A stretch of 64,000 bases of DNA from Brevundimonas sp. Its GTDB lineage: Bacteria > Pseudomonadota > Alphaproteobacteria > Caulobacterales > Caulobacteraceae. A program made the position numbers and the translations under genes. The notes under the pieces were generated by a model. The model did no database searches, was not told the DNA's origin, and saw only the letters and a list, made by a program, of their open reading frames with translations. Shown in pieces: positions 46,123 to 54,701 of the stretch (positions within the stretch are counted from its first letter, which is position 1; each line of letters starts with the position of its first letter). Location: assembly GCF_027487935.1 (NCBI RefSeq), contig NZ_JAIYCP010000010.1:152361-216360 (forward strand), read 5' to 3'.

Positions 46123-46133
46123 AGGAGATCGTC

Positions 46134-46385
46134 GTGGTTTGGAGTGTCGCCAAAGCCAAGGACAACCTCTCAGAGGTCATCCGCCGGTCGCGGACGGAAG
46201 GGCCGCAGGAAATCTCCTTGCATGGCGAAGCGGCGGCCGTGGTGCTGTCCGCCGAAGACTTTCGACGGCTGAAGGATCCCCGCGCCTCGCGGGACTTTAA
46301 AGACTGGCTGCTGAACGGCCCGTCACTCGAAGGCGTGGATCTGGAACGTGACCGCCGTCCCGCTCGTGAGATCGACCCGTTCTGA
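46134..46385 (+). CDS. type II antitoxin, Phd/YefM family
   Basis: The 83-aa protein has the Phd fold start 'VVWSVAKAKDNLSEVIRRSRTEGPQEISLHGEAAAVVLSAEDFRRL', the typical DNA-binding dimer. The C-terminal 'LDLERDRRPAREIDPF'-like tail would mask the toxin. GTG 46134 follows AGGAG. The stop overlaps the toxin start by one base (TGATG). The operator palindrome upstream supports autorepression. Confidence 0.9.
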   Translation: MVWSVAKAKDNLSEVIRRSRTEGPQEISLHGEAAAVVLSAEDFRRLKDPRASRDFKDWLLNGPSLEGVDLERDRRPAREIDPF

Positions 46386-46804
46386 TGTTCTTGCTGGACA
46401 CCAACGCCATCAGCGAGCCGAAGCGCGCGCGACCGGACCCAGGGATGATCGGCTGGCTGAATGAACAGCTGCTGTCGGACCTGCACATCAGCGTCATCAC
46501 GGTCGGTGAACTTCGACGCGGTATCGTCCGACTCGAGCCGGGACGACGACGCGACGATCTCGATTTCTGGCTCGCCGATCTGATCCTTCGGTATGGCGAG
46601 CGAATCCTGTCGGTCGATCTGGAGGTCACGGAACGCTGGGCTTCCCTGGCGGAGATCAACCGGGCGGCGGGCCGCGTCTCCGAAATGACTGATGAGTTGA
46701 TCGCGGCTACCGCCCACGTTCACGGGCTTGCCGTCGTTACCCGCAATGTCCGGCATTTCGAGCACAGCGGGTGTCGGGTGCTGTCGCCGTGGGGCGAGCC
46801 GTGA
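46385..46804 (+). CDS. type II toxin, VapC/FitB-like PIN ribonuclease
   Basis: The 139-aa PIN protein has the acidic catalytic set: Asp5 ('FLLDTNAISE'), Glu in 'ITVGELRRGI', Asp in 'TDELIAATA', and the final Asp/Asn region 'TRNVRHFE'. It should be an Mg-dependent RNase, cleaving tRNA or rRNA, neutralised by the upstream antitoxin. Its TGA overlaps the GTG start of the next gene by 4 nt. Confidence 0.9.
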   Translation: MFLLDTNAISEPKRARPDPGMIGWLNEQLLSDLHISVITVGELRRGIVRLEPGRRRDDLDFWLADLILRYGERILSVDLEVTERWASLAEINRAAGRVSEMTDELIAATAHVHGLAVVTRNVRHFEHSGCRVLSPWGEP

Positions 46805-46974
46805 AGCGGCGTCCCGCTCACCGGGCGATTGGCTTGGGCGTCGCACTGATCCTGGGCGCTGTCTTCGTCTGGTGGTACTTCTTCAGCGAGTTCATGGCCA
46901 TCGACCGCTGTCTCGACGCTGGCGGTCGCTGGGCCGACGGCGGATATTGCGAAGGCGCGCGGGTCGGCGAGTGA
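46801..46974 (+). CDS. 57-aa single-pass membrane protein
   Basis: GTG 46801 opens 57 codons with a basic start (MKRRPAHR), one helix ('IGLGVALILGAVFVWWYFF') and a short tail with 'AIDRCLDAGGRWADGGYCEG' and two Cys. The tail pattern CLDAGGRW...C recurs in small alphaproteobacterial proteins of unknown role. It overlaps the toxin stop and the helicase start (GTGA at both junctions), so it is part of one translational chain. Confidence 0.72.
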   Translation: MKRRPAHRAIGLGVALILGAVFVWWYFFSEFMAIDRCLDAGGRWADGGYCEGARVGE

Positions 46975-49451
46975 CGCAGCTGCCCCCCTTGTTCGCCGAC
47001 TGGTTCGCGCGGCGCGGCTGGTCGCCGCGACGGCATCAGCTGGAGATGATCGCGGCGGCCCAGACCGGGTCGCACGCCCTGCTGGTCGCCCCGACCGGGG
47101 GCGGCAAGACGCTGGCGGGCTTCCTGCCGTCGCTGGTGGAGCTGGCCGAGCGCGGGCCGCGGCCGGCGTTCGGGCCGGGGTCGGGGGTGCACACCCTGTA
47201 CCTGTCGCCGCTGAAGGCCCTGACCACCGACGTCGAGCGCAATCTGATGACACCGATCCGCGAGATCGGGCTGAACATCCATGTCGAGAGCCGGACCGGC
47301 GACACCAAACAGTCCAAGAAGCAGCGGCAGCGCGAGTTTCCGCCGGACATCCTGCTGACCACGCCGGAGCAGTTGGCCCTGTTCTGCGCCTGGGACGGTG
47401 CGCGCGACTATTTCGCGGACCTGAAACGCGTCGTGCTGGATGAGGTGCATGCGATCTGGAGCGGCAAGCGGGGCGACCTCCTGTCGCTCGGCCTGGGGCG
47501 GCTGCAACAGTTCGCGCCGGACATGCGGCGGGTGGCGCTGAGCGCGACGGTGGACGATCCGGAGATGATCGCGGACTGGCTGAGGCCCGGCGTGGAGGCC
47601 CCCGTCACCATCGTCCGTGGAGACCCCGGCGCGCCGCCGGTGGTCGATGTCCTGGTCTCCGAAGGCAAGGTGCCGTGGGCCGGCCATACCGGCCAGCACG
47701 CCATCCCGGAGGTCTATGAGGCGCTGAAGCGCTCGGGCATGACCCTGATCTTCGTCAACACGCGCTGGCAGGCGGAGTTCGTCTTCCAGTCGCTGTGGGC
47801 GATCAATGAGGACGACCTGCCGATCGCCCTGCACCACGGCTCGCTGGCGGCCGAGCAGCGGCGCAAGGTCGAGGCGGCGATGGCGCGGGGGGAGCTGCGG
47901 GCGGTGGTCTGCACCTCGACGCTCGACCTCGGCATCGACTGGGGCGACGTCGATCTGGTGATCCAGCTCGCGGCTCCCAAAGGGGCGAGCCGGCTGGTGC
48001 AGCGGATCGGCCGCGCCAACCACAGGCTGGACGAGCCGTCGCGGGCCCTGATGGTGCCCGCCAGCCGGTTCGAAATGCTGGAATGCCAGGCCGCGCGCGA
48101 GGCCGTGGCCGAAAACGCCTTTGACTGGGAGCCGGTGCATACCGGCACGCTCGACACCCTCGCCCAGCACGTCATGGGCTGCGCCTGTTCCGAACCGTTC
48201 GCGCTGGATGCTCTGTACACGGAGGTAACCGGCTGCGGGCCCTATCGCGGCCTGACGTATGAGCAGTTCGAGGAGGTGGTCGATCTTGTCGCCACCGGCG
48301 GCTATGCCCTGCGCACCTATGAGCGGTTTGCGCGGATCGTCCGGACGCAGGACGGTAAATGGAAGGTCCGCAACGCCCAGACGGCCCAGCGCCACCGGAT
48401 GAATGTCGGGACCATCGTGGCGGCCGCGACCCTGAATGTGCGCATCGCCTCGCGGCGTGGCGGCGCCTCGAAACAGCTGATCGGCGGCCGCAAGGTCGGG
48501 GAGGCGGAAGAGAACTATTTCGAACAGATGTCGCCCGGCGACACCTTCGTCTTCGCCGGTCAGGTCTGGGCCTTCCAGGGCATCAGCGGCATGGACGCGC
48601 TCGTCACCCATGCGCAGGACAAGGACCCCAAGATCCCGTCGTGGGGCGGCAACAAATTCCCGATGTCGACGTCGCTCGCCAGCCGGGTGCGGGCCATGAT
48701 CCAGGACCGCGATCACTGGCGCATCCTGCCGCCCGACGTGCAGGAATGGCTGGAGCTGCAGGAGGCGCGGTCGATGATCCCGGATGCGGAGACCCTGCTG
48801 GTCGAGACCTTCCCGCGCGGCTCGCGCCATTTCCTCGTCGCCTATCCGTTCGAGGGCGGCCTGGCGCATGCGACACTGTGCATGCTGCTGACGCGCCGGC
48901 TGGACCGGCTCGGCGTCGGGCCGCTGGGCTTCGTCTGCACCGACTATTCCCTGGCCATCTGGTCGATCAAGCCGATGGATGGCCTCGATCTCGGCGCCCT
49001 GTTCGAGCCCGACATGCTGGGCGACGATCTGGAAAGCTGGCTGGCCGAGAGCTTCATGATGAAGCGCACCTTCCGGAATTGCGCCCTGATCTCGGGGCTG
49101 ATCGAGAGACGCCAGCCGGGCAATGAGAAGACCGGGCGGCAGGTGACCTTTTCGACGGACCTGATCTACGACGTGTTGCGCCGCCACCAGCCCGACCACC
49201 TGCTGCTCAAGACCGCCCGCGCGGATGCCGCCGCGGGCCTGCTGGACGTGGCGCGGCTGGGCCAGTTGCTTGAGCGGATCCGGGGTCAGATCCGGCATGT
49301 GCCGCTGGAGCGACCGTCGCCGTTCTGCGTGCCGGTTCTGGTCCAGATCGGGCGCGAACGGGTCGGCGGCGTGCAGGCCGCGGAGATGATCCTCGACGCC
49401 TCGGCCTATGGGTTCGACGAGGAGACCCTGATCGCCGAGGTGATGGCGTGA
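46971..49451 (+). CDS. ligase-associated DNA damage-response DEXH-box helicase (Lhr-like)
   Basis: The 826-aa superfamily-2 helicase has Walker A 'APTGGGKTLAGFLP' (~residue 41), 'LYLSPLKALTTDV', the DEVH box 'VLDEVHAIW', 'VALSATVDD', 'LIFVNTRWQAE', 'STLDLGIDWGDVDLVIQ' and 'RIGRANHR'. The long C-terminal winged-helix/Lhr-core region includes a DUF4909-like part. It matches the helicase usually encoded beside an ATP-dependent ligase, an MBL exonuclease and a metallophosphatase (pdeM). GTG 46971 overlaps the preceding stop. An upstream open frame through the toxin is rejected. Confidence 0.93.
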   Translation: MTQLPPLFADWFARRGWSPRRHQLEMIAAAQTGSHALLVAPTGGGKTLAGFLPSLVELAERGPRPAFGPGSGVHTLYLSPLKALTTDVERNLMTPIREIGLNIHVESRTGDTKQSKKQRQREFPPDILLTTPEQLALFCAWDGARDYFADLKRVVLDEVHAIWSGKRGDLLSLGLGRLQQFAPDMRRVALSATVDDPEMIADWLRPGVEAPVTIVRGDPGAPPVVDVLVSEGKVPWAGHTGQHAIPEVYEALKRSGMTLIFVNTRWQAEFVFQSLWAINEDDLPIALHHGSLAAEQRRKVEAAMARGELRAVVCTSTLDLGIDWGDVDLVIQLAAPKGASRLVQRIGRANHRLDEPSRALMVPASRFEMLECQAAREAVAENAFDWEPVHTGTLDTLAQHVMGCACSEPFALDALYTEVTGCGPYRGLTYEQFEEVVDLVATGGYALRTYERFARIVRTQDGKWKVRNAQTAQRHRMNVGTIVAAATLNVRIASRRGGASKQLIGGRKVGEAEENYFEQMSPGDTFVFAGQVWAFQGISGMDALVTHAQDKDPKIPSWGGNKFPMSTSLASRVRAMIQDRDHWRILPPDVQEWLELQEARSMIPDAETLLVETFPRGSRHFLVAYPFEGGLAHATLCMLLTRRLDRLGVGPLGFVCTDYSLAIWSIKPMDGLDLGALFEPDMLGDDLESWLAESFMMKRTFRNCALISGLIERRQPGNEKTGRQVTFSTDLIYDVLRRHQPDHLLLKTARADAAAGLLDVARLGQLLERIRGQIRHVPLERPSPFCVPVLVQIGRERVGGVQAAEMILDASAYGFDEETLIAEVMA

Positions 49452-49465
49452 AGGCCCGTCCACAG

Positions 49466-49650
49466 CCCCCTCTCCCGCTGGGAGAGGGCTTGAGCCTCCG
49501 GGAGCGATGCGATCGGCAAGGCGAAAGGGTGAGGGCCGGGTCCAAGGGTCGGCGCAAGCCGCACCCCGAACCCTGCGACGGCTTACGCCGACGGACGCAG
49601 CCGACCCTCATCCGACCGCTTCGCGGCCACCTTCTCCCAATGGGAGAAGG
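49466..49650. repeat. REP-like inverted repeat cluster before pdeM
   Basis: CCCTCTCCCGCTGGGAGAGGG near the left end and CCTTCTCCCAATGGGAGAAGG near the right end are separate palindromes that also resemble each other. Between them GGGTGAGGG and CCCTCATCC form another inverted pair. The pattern is a typical high-copy intergenic element. It separates the helicase from pdeM (202-bp gap) without a gene. Confidence 0.7.
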
Positions 49651-49653
49651 ACG

Positions 49654-50385
49654 ATGAATGCGGCCCTGAAGAACCTCCTCTCTCCCGCCCGTTGCCCCAG
49701 CGGCGGCCTGCGCGTGCATATCGAGGGCGAGCCCTGTGTGCTGCGTTGCTCGGGCGCCCTGTGGGTGCTGAACCACCGCACCCTGATCGCCGCCGACCTG
49801 CATCTGGAGAAGGGCTCGGCCTTCGCCGCCCGCGGTCAGATGCTGCCGCCCTATGACAGCCGGGCGACGCTGGACCGGCTGGAGGCCGAAATCGACGCTC
49901 TGCAGCCCGCGGCGGTGGTCCTGCTGGGCGACAGTTTCCACGATGCGAAGTCGGTGGGCCGGATGGCGGCGGACGATAAGGCCCGGCTGGACCGGCTGGC
50001 GGCGGGCCGCGACTGGATCTGGCTGGAGGGCAACCACGACATCGCGGCCCTGGCCGGGGCCATGGACGATCTGGTCGGGGAGGTGGTGGAGACGATGGCG
50101 CTCGGCTCCCTGCGCCTGATCCACGAGCCCCAGCCTGGCGAGCAGCCGGGCGAGATCGCCGGCCACCTGCACCCGGCGGCGCGGGTTGCGGCGCATGGGC
50201 GGGGCGTGCGGCGGCCGTGTTTCGTGACGGACGGACGGAGGGCGGTGCTGCCGGCCTTCGGGGCCTTCACGGGCGGGCTGGATGTCAGGGATCCGGCGAT
50301 CGCGGGGCTGTTCGGAGAGCCGCCTATGGCTGCGGCGCTGGGGCGGGATCGGGTGCATGCATTGGCGTGGGAGGCGCTGCGCTAG
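49654..50385 (+). CDS. pdeM: ligase-associated metallophosphoesterase PdeM
   Basis: The 243-aa calcineurin-like phosphoesterase shows 'IAADLHLEKGSAF' (DxH), 'VVLLGDSFHD' (GDxxxD), 'WLEGNHDI' (GNHD) and 'IAGHLHPAARV' (GHxH), all metal-binding. TIGR04123-type proteins accompany the ligase-associated helicase. Its start ATG 49654 follows GAAGGACG. Its stop lies in a CTAG shared with the convergent 128-aa gene. The ATP-dependent ligase and exonuclease partners are not in the window. Confidence 0.9.
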   Translation: MNAALKNLLSPARCPSGGLRVHIEGEPCVLRCSGALWVLNHRTLIAADLHLEKGSAFAARGQMLPPYDSRATLDRLEAEIDALQPAAVVLLGDSFHDAKSVGRMAADDKARLDRLAAGRDWIWLEGNHDIAALAGAMDDLVGEVVETMALGSLRLIHEPQPGEQPGEIAGHLHPAARVAAHGRGVRRPCFVTDGRRAVLPAFGAFTGGLDVRDPAIAGLFGEPPMAAALGRDRVHALAWEALR

Positions 50386-50768
50386 ACCTCCGCGGATTTT
50401 TGCCCGCGCGATCCCAAGGTCAGCCCAAAGGCCAAGGCCAAACCGACACTCCAGATCAAGCCGAGCCACAGCGACAACGCCCGCGCGGCGTCAACGCTGT
50501 TCTGCGTCTGACATATGTGAGGGTAGGTGCAGAGGGCGAGGTTAATCAGCGGCGGGGTGAAGGCCAAAACCAGCAACAGGCCTGCACCAGTGGCAGACAG
50601 TGCCACGGTGGCCCCGACGCGCAGACGCCACGTGACGATGCAACCCGCTCCACTGATGAAAAAATAGCCCAAGCTGATTTGATAGGGCGTCATGGCACCC
50701 ACCAACAACGCGAGCGCGATGAGGACCGCCAACGTCCCTTGAGCAGAACGCCACATCAGCAGTTTCAC
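50382..50768 (-). CDS. four-helix membrane protein of unknown function
   Basis: The 128-aa protein (GTG start 50768, overlapping the plsC stop) has four hydrophobic segments: about residues 11-26, 32-46, 52-74 and 98-120. Two Cys ('LALCTYPHIC') lie in the loop before helix 4. No family is recognised. The coupling to plsC suggests the same operon. The sequence looks slightly less GC-rich than its neighbours. Confidence 0.65.
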   Translation of the reverse strand: MKLLMWRSAQGTLAVLIALALLVGAMTPYQISLGYFFISGAGCIVTWRLRVGATVALSATGAGLLLVLAFTPPLINLALCTYPHICQTQNSVDAARALSLWLGLIWSVGLALAFGLTLGSRGQKSAEV

Positions 50769-51472
50769 TGAGTCAGCAGCGCGTTCGACGCGCCCTCAAG
50801 CCGCTCCTCCAGCGTCGCCATGAACGCGTCCCGCTTCAGCCCCGCCGGGATCGACGGCAGGAACTCATAGACGATCGTCCCCGGATACCGGCGGAAGCCG
50901 TGGGCGGGCCAGTGGACGCCCGAGTTGGTCGCCATCGGGGTGCAGGGGCAGTCGAGGTCGCGGTACAGTGCCGCGATGCCTGGCTTGTAGTCGGGCGCAG
51001 CACCGACGGGCGCGCGGGTGCCCTCCGGGAAGATCAGCATCTGCCGCCCCTCAGCGAACCGGGCCCGCGCCTGCCGGACCATGTCCTTCAGCGCCTTGGA
51101 ATGGGCCGAGCGGTCGACCGCGATCATCTTCGTCTTGACCGCAAACCAGCCGAAGAAGGGCAGAGGCGCCAGTTCCTTCTTCATGATGAAACAGTTGTCG
51201 GGCAGGACCGCGAAGGGGGCGATGACGTCGAGCATCGACTGGTGCTTGCCGGCGATCAGGCAGGCGCCGACCGGCATATGCTCCACGCCCCGGAACTCCA
51301 CCCTGACCCCGCCGATCCAGCGCAGGCCGAACAGGGTGAATTTCGACCAGTTGCGGATGACCCACATGGCCTGGCGGTAGGGCATCAGCAGGGCCGGCGA
51401 CAGACCGACGGCGAACAGGACCATAGACAGATAGAGCCAGGCCACAAAGGCCAGCGACCGGAGCCATGTCAC
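50765..51472 (-). CDS. plsC: 1-acyl-sn-glycerol-3-phosphate acyltransferase
   Basis: PlsC makes phosphatidic acid from lysophosphatidic acid. The 235-aa protein has one or two N-terminal helices, the HX4D motif 'GKHQSMLDVIA', 'MKKELAPLPFFGWF', and the acyl-acceptor motif 'FPEGTRAPV'. GTG 51472 gives the usual start MTWLRSLAF; the ATG at 51520 lies in the preceding gene and is rejected. Part of ftsE-ftsX-ydcF-plsC. Confidence 0.93.
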   Translation of the reverse strand: MTWLRSLAFVAWLYLSMVLFAVGLSPALLMPYRQAMWVIRNWSKFTLFGLRWIGGVRVEFRGVEHMPVGACLIAGKHQSMLDVIAPFAVLPDNCFIMKKELAPLPFFGWFAVKTKMIAVDRSAHSKALKDMVRQARARFAEGRQMLIFPEGTRAPVGAAPDYKPGIAALYRDLDCPCTPMATNSGVHWPAHGFRRYPGTIVYEFLPSIPAGLKRDAFMATLEERLEGASNALLTQ

Positions 51473-51473
51473 G

Positions 51474-52094
51474 TCAGGCGGCCTTCTCTGCCACGGGTTC
51501 GTCCGTAGTCGGACGATCAATGCCGCCGACCATGGCGCGGGCCAGGGCGGCGAGGTATTTCATGTATTCCAGGGTCATCCGCCGGGCTGTGACGGCGGCC
51601 TTCCACCAGCGGGAATTGTCCAGCGAGGGCGTCTCGACGGCATAGGGGGTCAGTTCGATCCCCGGGGCCGCCGCGCGGATCTCGGTCAGGGCGCGCGGCA
51701 TGTGATAGTCCGAGGTCACCACGATCAGGCTGTCATAGTTCTTGGCCTCGGCCCAGGCGGCGATCTCCTGGGCGTTGCCGATGGTGTCCTCGGCCTCGAA
51801 CCCCAGGTCGACGCAGCAGTTGAACAGGCGGTTGGAGCCGGGGGTCAGGGCGCGCAGCTCCTGGCGGCGGACCTCGCGGTTCACGCCCGAGATCAGCACC
51901 CGCTTGCCCTTGCCCTGCTCGAGCAGGCGGATGGAGGCATTGACCCGCTCGGCCGAGGGGCCGGTCAGGGCCACGATGGCGTCGGCGCGGGCCGGCTCGG
52001 GTGCGGGGGTGAATCCCCGCACGCGATCGGCGAAGGCGAACAGGCCGATCGTCCAGATCAGCACCAGAGTGGCGATGAAGGTCAGAAACTTCAT
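51474..52094 (-). CDS. YdcF/SanA family (DUF218) protein
   Basis: The 206-aa protein has an N-terminal membrane helix 'FIATLVLIWTIGLFAFA' and a DUF218 domain: 'ADAIVALTGPSAERVNASIRLL', 'VLISGVN', 'DTIGNAQEIAAWA' and 'IVVTSDYHMPRAL'. This family is linked to envelope barrier function and vancomycin tolerance (SanA). It lies 9 bp after ftsX and 1 bp before the plsC start. Confidence 0.88.
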   Translation of the reverse strand: MKFLTFIATLVLIWTIGLFAFADRVRGFTPAPEPARADAIVALTGPSAERVNASIRLLEQGKGKRVLISGVNREVRRQELRALTPGSNRLFNCCVDLGFEAEDTIGNAQEIAAWAEAKNYDSLIVVTSDYHMPRALTEIRAAAPGIELTPYAVETPSLDNSRWWKAAVTARRMTLEYMKYLAALARAMVGGIDRPTTDEPVAEKAA

Positions 52095-52103
52095 GTCCTG
52101 GAC

Positions 52104-52985
52104 CTAGTGACCCCGCTTGAGCCGCGCCAGAGCGGTGGCTCGCGCGACGACAACCGCCACCGTAGCCGCGAGCAGCGGACATGGCGAGAGGATCAGGAGG
52201 TCGCTCCAGGCCAGCGGCAGGGCAGGGGTCACACCTTCCGCCCCGCCGAGAAAGCGCAGGGCCGCTAACAGCCCCATGGCGACGACGGCACCGACCGCCC
52301 CCGCCCCGGCGGCCAGCAGGCCATAGCGGGCCTGGAACAGACCGGCGATGGCGGCATCCGAGGCGCCGTTCAGGCTCAGGGTGTCCACTACGGTCGACTG
52401 CGCGGCCATGCCAGCCCGGGTGGCGTAGGCGACAGCGGCTCCGGCCGCCCCGGCGGTCAGCAGGAAGGCCGCGGCGGCCAGAAGGGTGATCAATCCCGCT
52501 GAACGCTCGACCTCGCTGCGCCAAAGGCTGTGGTCGTCGACCGTAGCGTCGAGCCCGGCCTCGGCCATGGCCCGGCCCAGGGTGACGGCACTGGCGGGCG
52601 CGGCCGGATCCAGCCGGACGGTGACCAGATAGGGGATGGGCAGGTCGGGCAGGACGGCGTCTCCGACCCAGGGCCGTAGCAGGGCCTCGGCGGTCTGGCG
52701 GTCCATGGCCTCCGCTTCATCGACGCCCTCAACCCCGGCCAGGGTCTGGGCGGCCCGGGCGGCGGCCTCGGCACCGGTCTCGCCGACGCGCGGCCGTACC
52801 TGCACGGTCGCCTCGGACCTCAGCGCGCGGGCCCAGCCCTGGGCGGCCCGGTCCGCCGAAACGGCCCCGACGGCAGCCAGACAGGCCAGAAAGCACAGGA
52901 CGGCGATGAGCCCCGCCAGCCAGGCCTCGCCCCCTGCGTCGCGCGGGAGCAGAGGCGCGCGCATGTTGAACAGGCGGCGGATCAT
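52104..52985 (-). CDS. ftsX: cell-division ABC-transporter-like permease FtsX
   Basis: FtsX couples FtsE ATPase activity to periplasmic peptidoglycan hydrolases at the septum. The 293-aa protein has the expected four-helix topology, with a large periplasmic loop after helix 1 (about 45-165). The hydrophobic block 'AGLITLLAAAAFLLTAGAAGAAVAYA' and 'NGASDAAIAGLFQARYGLL' support FtsX. It overlaps ftsE by 4 nt. Sequence conservation in this family is low, so the call leans on the adjacent ftsE. Confidence 0.88.
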   Translation of the reverse strand: MIRRLFNMRAPLLPRDAGGEAWLAGLIAVLCFLACLAAVGAVSADRAAQGWARALRSEATVQVRPRVGETGAEAAARAAQTLAGVEGVDEAEAMDRQTAEALLRPWVGDAVLPDLPIPYLVTVRLDPAAPASAVTLGRAMAEAGLDATVDDHSLWRSEVERSAGLITLLAAAAFLLTAGAAGAAVAYATRAGMAAQSTVVDTLSLNGASDAAIAGLFQARYGLLAAGAGAVGAVVAMGLLAALRFLGGAEGVTPALPLAWSDLLILSPCPLLAATVAVVVARATALARLKRGH

Positions 52986-53692
52986 GACCCGCCACCCGTC
53001 AGCTGCCCACCTTCGAGTCTCAGGACGTTCGCGCCGGATCGTCGGGCCAGGGCCTCGTCATGGCTGGCGATCAGCACCGTAGTCCCGAGCCGGTTCAGGG
53101 ACTGGAACAGTTTCAGCAGCCGTTCGGCCATCACCGCATCGACGCTGCCGGTCGGCTCATCGGCAAGGATCAGGTCGGGTTTGGTGATCACGGCGCGGGC
53201 GATGGCCAGCCGCTGCTTCTCGCCGCCCGAGAACGACGGCGGCCGGTCGTCCATCCGGTCGCCCAGCCCGACCCAGTCGAGCATTTCCTCGACGTCGCCG
53301 GCATGGTCGGCCTGTTTCCCGCCCGCCAGTCTGAGAGGCAGGGCGACATTGTCGAAGGCCGACAGGTGGTCCAGCAGGCGGAAGTCCTGGAAAACCACCC
53401 CCATCCGTCGACGGAAGGCGGGCAGGGCGCGGCGCGGAACCATGGTGGCGTCCTCGCCGAACAGATGCAGGGTTCCGGTCAGCGGGTGCTCGGCGAGGGT
53501 CAGCAGCTTCAGCAGGGTCGACTTGCCCGCCCCGGACGGCCCGGTAAGGAAGTGGAAAGAGCCGGCAGGCAAGATGAGGTTAACGTCCTGCAACGTGCGG
53601 TGCGTCGCCGCATAGCCAAAGCCCACGCCAGACAGGCGGACGGTGGCGGTCGCGGAGTCGGATTGATAGGCGCGGCGGGGCTGGACGGACAT
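52982..53692 (-). CDS. ftsE: cell-division ATP-binding protein FtsE
   Basis: The 236-aa ABC ATPase has Walker A 'GPSGAGKSTLLK', Q-loop 'VVFQDFRLLDHLSAFDN', signature 'FSGGEKQRLAIARA', Walker B 'LILADEPTGSVD' and H-loop 'LIASHDEA'. 'QDFRLL' is the FtsE-type Q-loop. Start ATG 53692. The gene heads the leftward operon and diverges from the zinc-ribbon gene with 66 bp between starts. Confidence 0.95.
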   Translation of the reverse strand: MSVQPRRAYQSDSATATVRLSGVGFGYAATHRTLQDVNLILPAGSFHFLTGPSGAGKSTLLKLLTLAEHPLTGTLHLFGEDATMVPRRALPAFRRRMGVVFQDFRLLDHLSAFDNVALPLRLAGGKQADHAGDVEEMLDWVGLGDRMDDRPPSFSGGEKQRLAIARAVITKPDLILADEPTGSVDAVMAERLLKLFQSLNRLGTTVLIASHDEALARRSGANVLRLEGGQLTGGGS

Positions 53693-53758
53693 GAATTTCG
53701 GATCAGGACGCGGCCAGGCCGCGACGGGAGGGGGCGAAGAGCCTCTCAGTCGGCGCAC

Positions 53759-54682
53759 ATGATACTGACCTGCCCGTCCTGCGCCACCAGCTATTTCACC
53801 CCGGATGAGGCAATCGGGGCCAGCGGCCGGACCGTGCGCTGCAAATCGTGCCGCCACACCTGGCGGGCCATGCTCGATGAACCGCTGGAACTGTCCCACG
53901 CCCCGGTACCCGGCGAGACCGTCAGTTTCAGCCAGCACGACGAGTCCGAGCCCGAATCACTGGCCGAGACGCCGGCTCCCGAACTGCCCAAGGCCTTCCG
54001 CGCCCGGGCCGAACAGCAGCGCCGCCTGCGTCGCGCGGCGACCCATGGCGTGGTCTGGGCCGGCATCGCTTCCGGATTCGCCGCCCTGCTCGGCTCCGCC
54101 TGGCTGTTCCGCGTCGAGGTGGTCGAGATGGCCCCCCGCGCGGCTGCCGCCTATGCCGCCATCGGCCTGACCGTGAACCCGACCGGACTGGATTTCGAAG
54201 CGGTCAGCGCCAGACCTGTGCCGTCCGACCCGGGCAAGGTGCTGGTCTCGGGTGCCCTCCGGAATGTCCGTGACAATGAGCGGATCGCGCCGCCGGTCCG
54301 CGTCGCCCTGCTGGACTCCCACGGTGCCGAGATCGGCCACGCCATCGTCCGCATCGATGCCGCCCCGGTGCTGCCCGGCAAGGTCCAGGGTTTCGCCGTG
54401 GTGATTCCCGATCCCGGCGCGCGCGGTCAGGGCGTCGGTGTTGCCTTTGTTCTGGACGAAGACCGGGACAAGGCGGCCCCGCATCCGGCCCCTGTCCATG
54501 CCGACACCCGCCGTCCCCCGGCGGCTCCGGCTCATGCTGCCGCCCATGAAGCCAAGGCACCCGCGCCCTCGCCGGCGTCAGCCGACGGTGCCGACGGTGG
54601 GTTGCGCCCCGCCCTGACTCCGGCCCCGCCGCCGGAGATGCATCCCATCGACGCCGTGCCGGTGGTGGACACCCACCGGTAA
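53759..54682 (+). CDS. MJ0042 zinc-ribbon membrane protein (DUF3426-like)
   Basis: The 307-aa protein begins with a zinc ribbon: C5-x2-C8...C28-x2-C31 (CPSC, CKSC). It then has an acidic linker, one transmembrane helix near residues 99-118 and a periplasmic beta domain with 'VLVSGALRNVRDNERIAPPVRVALLD', as in DUF3426. The tail is rich in Ala, Pro and His. The ftsE / zinc-ribbon / hpt arrangement is conserved in Caulobacterales; the function is unknown. Confidence 0.85.
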   Translation: MILTCPSCATSYFTPDEAIGASGRTVRCKSCRHTWRAMLDEPLELSHAPVPGETVSFSQHDESEPESLAETPAPELPKAFRARAEQQRRLRRAATHGVVWAGIASGFAALLGSAWLFRVEVVEMAPRAAAAYAAIGLTVNPTGLDFEAVSARPVPSDPGKVLVSGALRNVRDNERIAPPVRVALLDSHGAEIGHAIVRIDAAPVLPGKVQGFAVVIPDPGARGQGVGVAFVLDEDRDKAAPHPAPVHADTRRPPAAPAHAAAHEAKAPAPSPASADGADGGLRPALTPAPPPEMHPIDAVPVVDTHR

Positions 54683-54701
54683 GGAGCGGTATCCGCCTCG
54701 C

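Noticed and set aside
46728..46970. N-terminal extension of the helicase through the toxin gene
   Set aside because: The extension runs through the toxin and membrane-protein genes in another frame; GTG 46971 gives the normal start.
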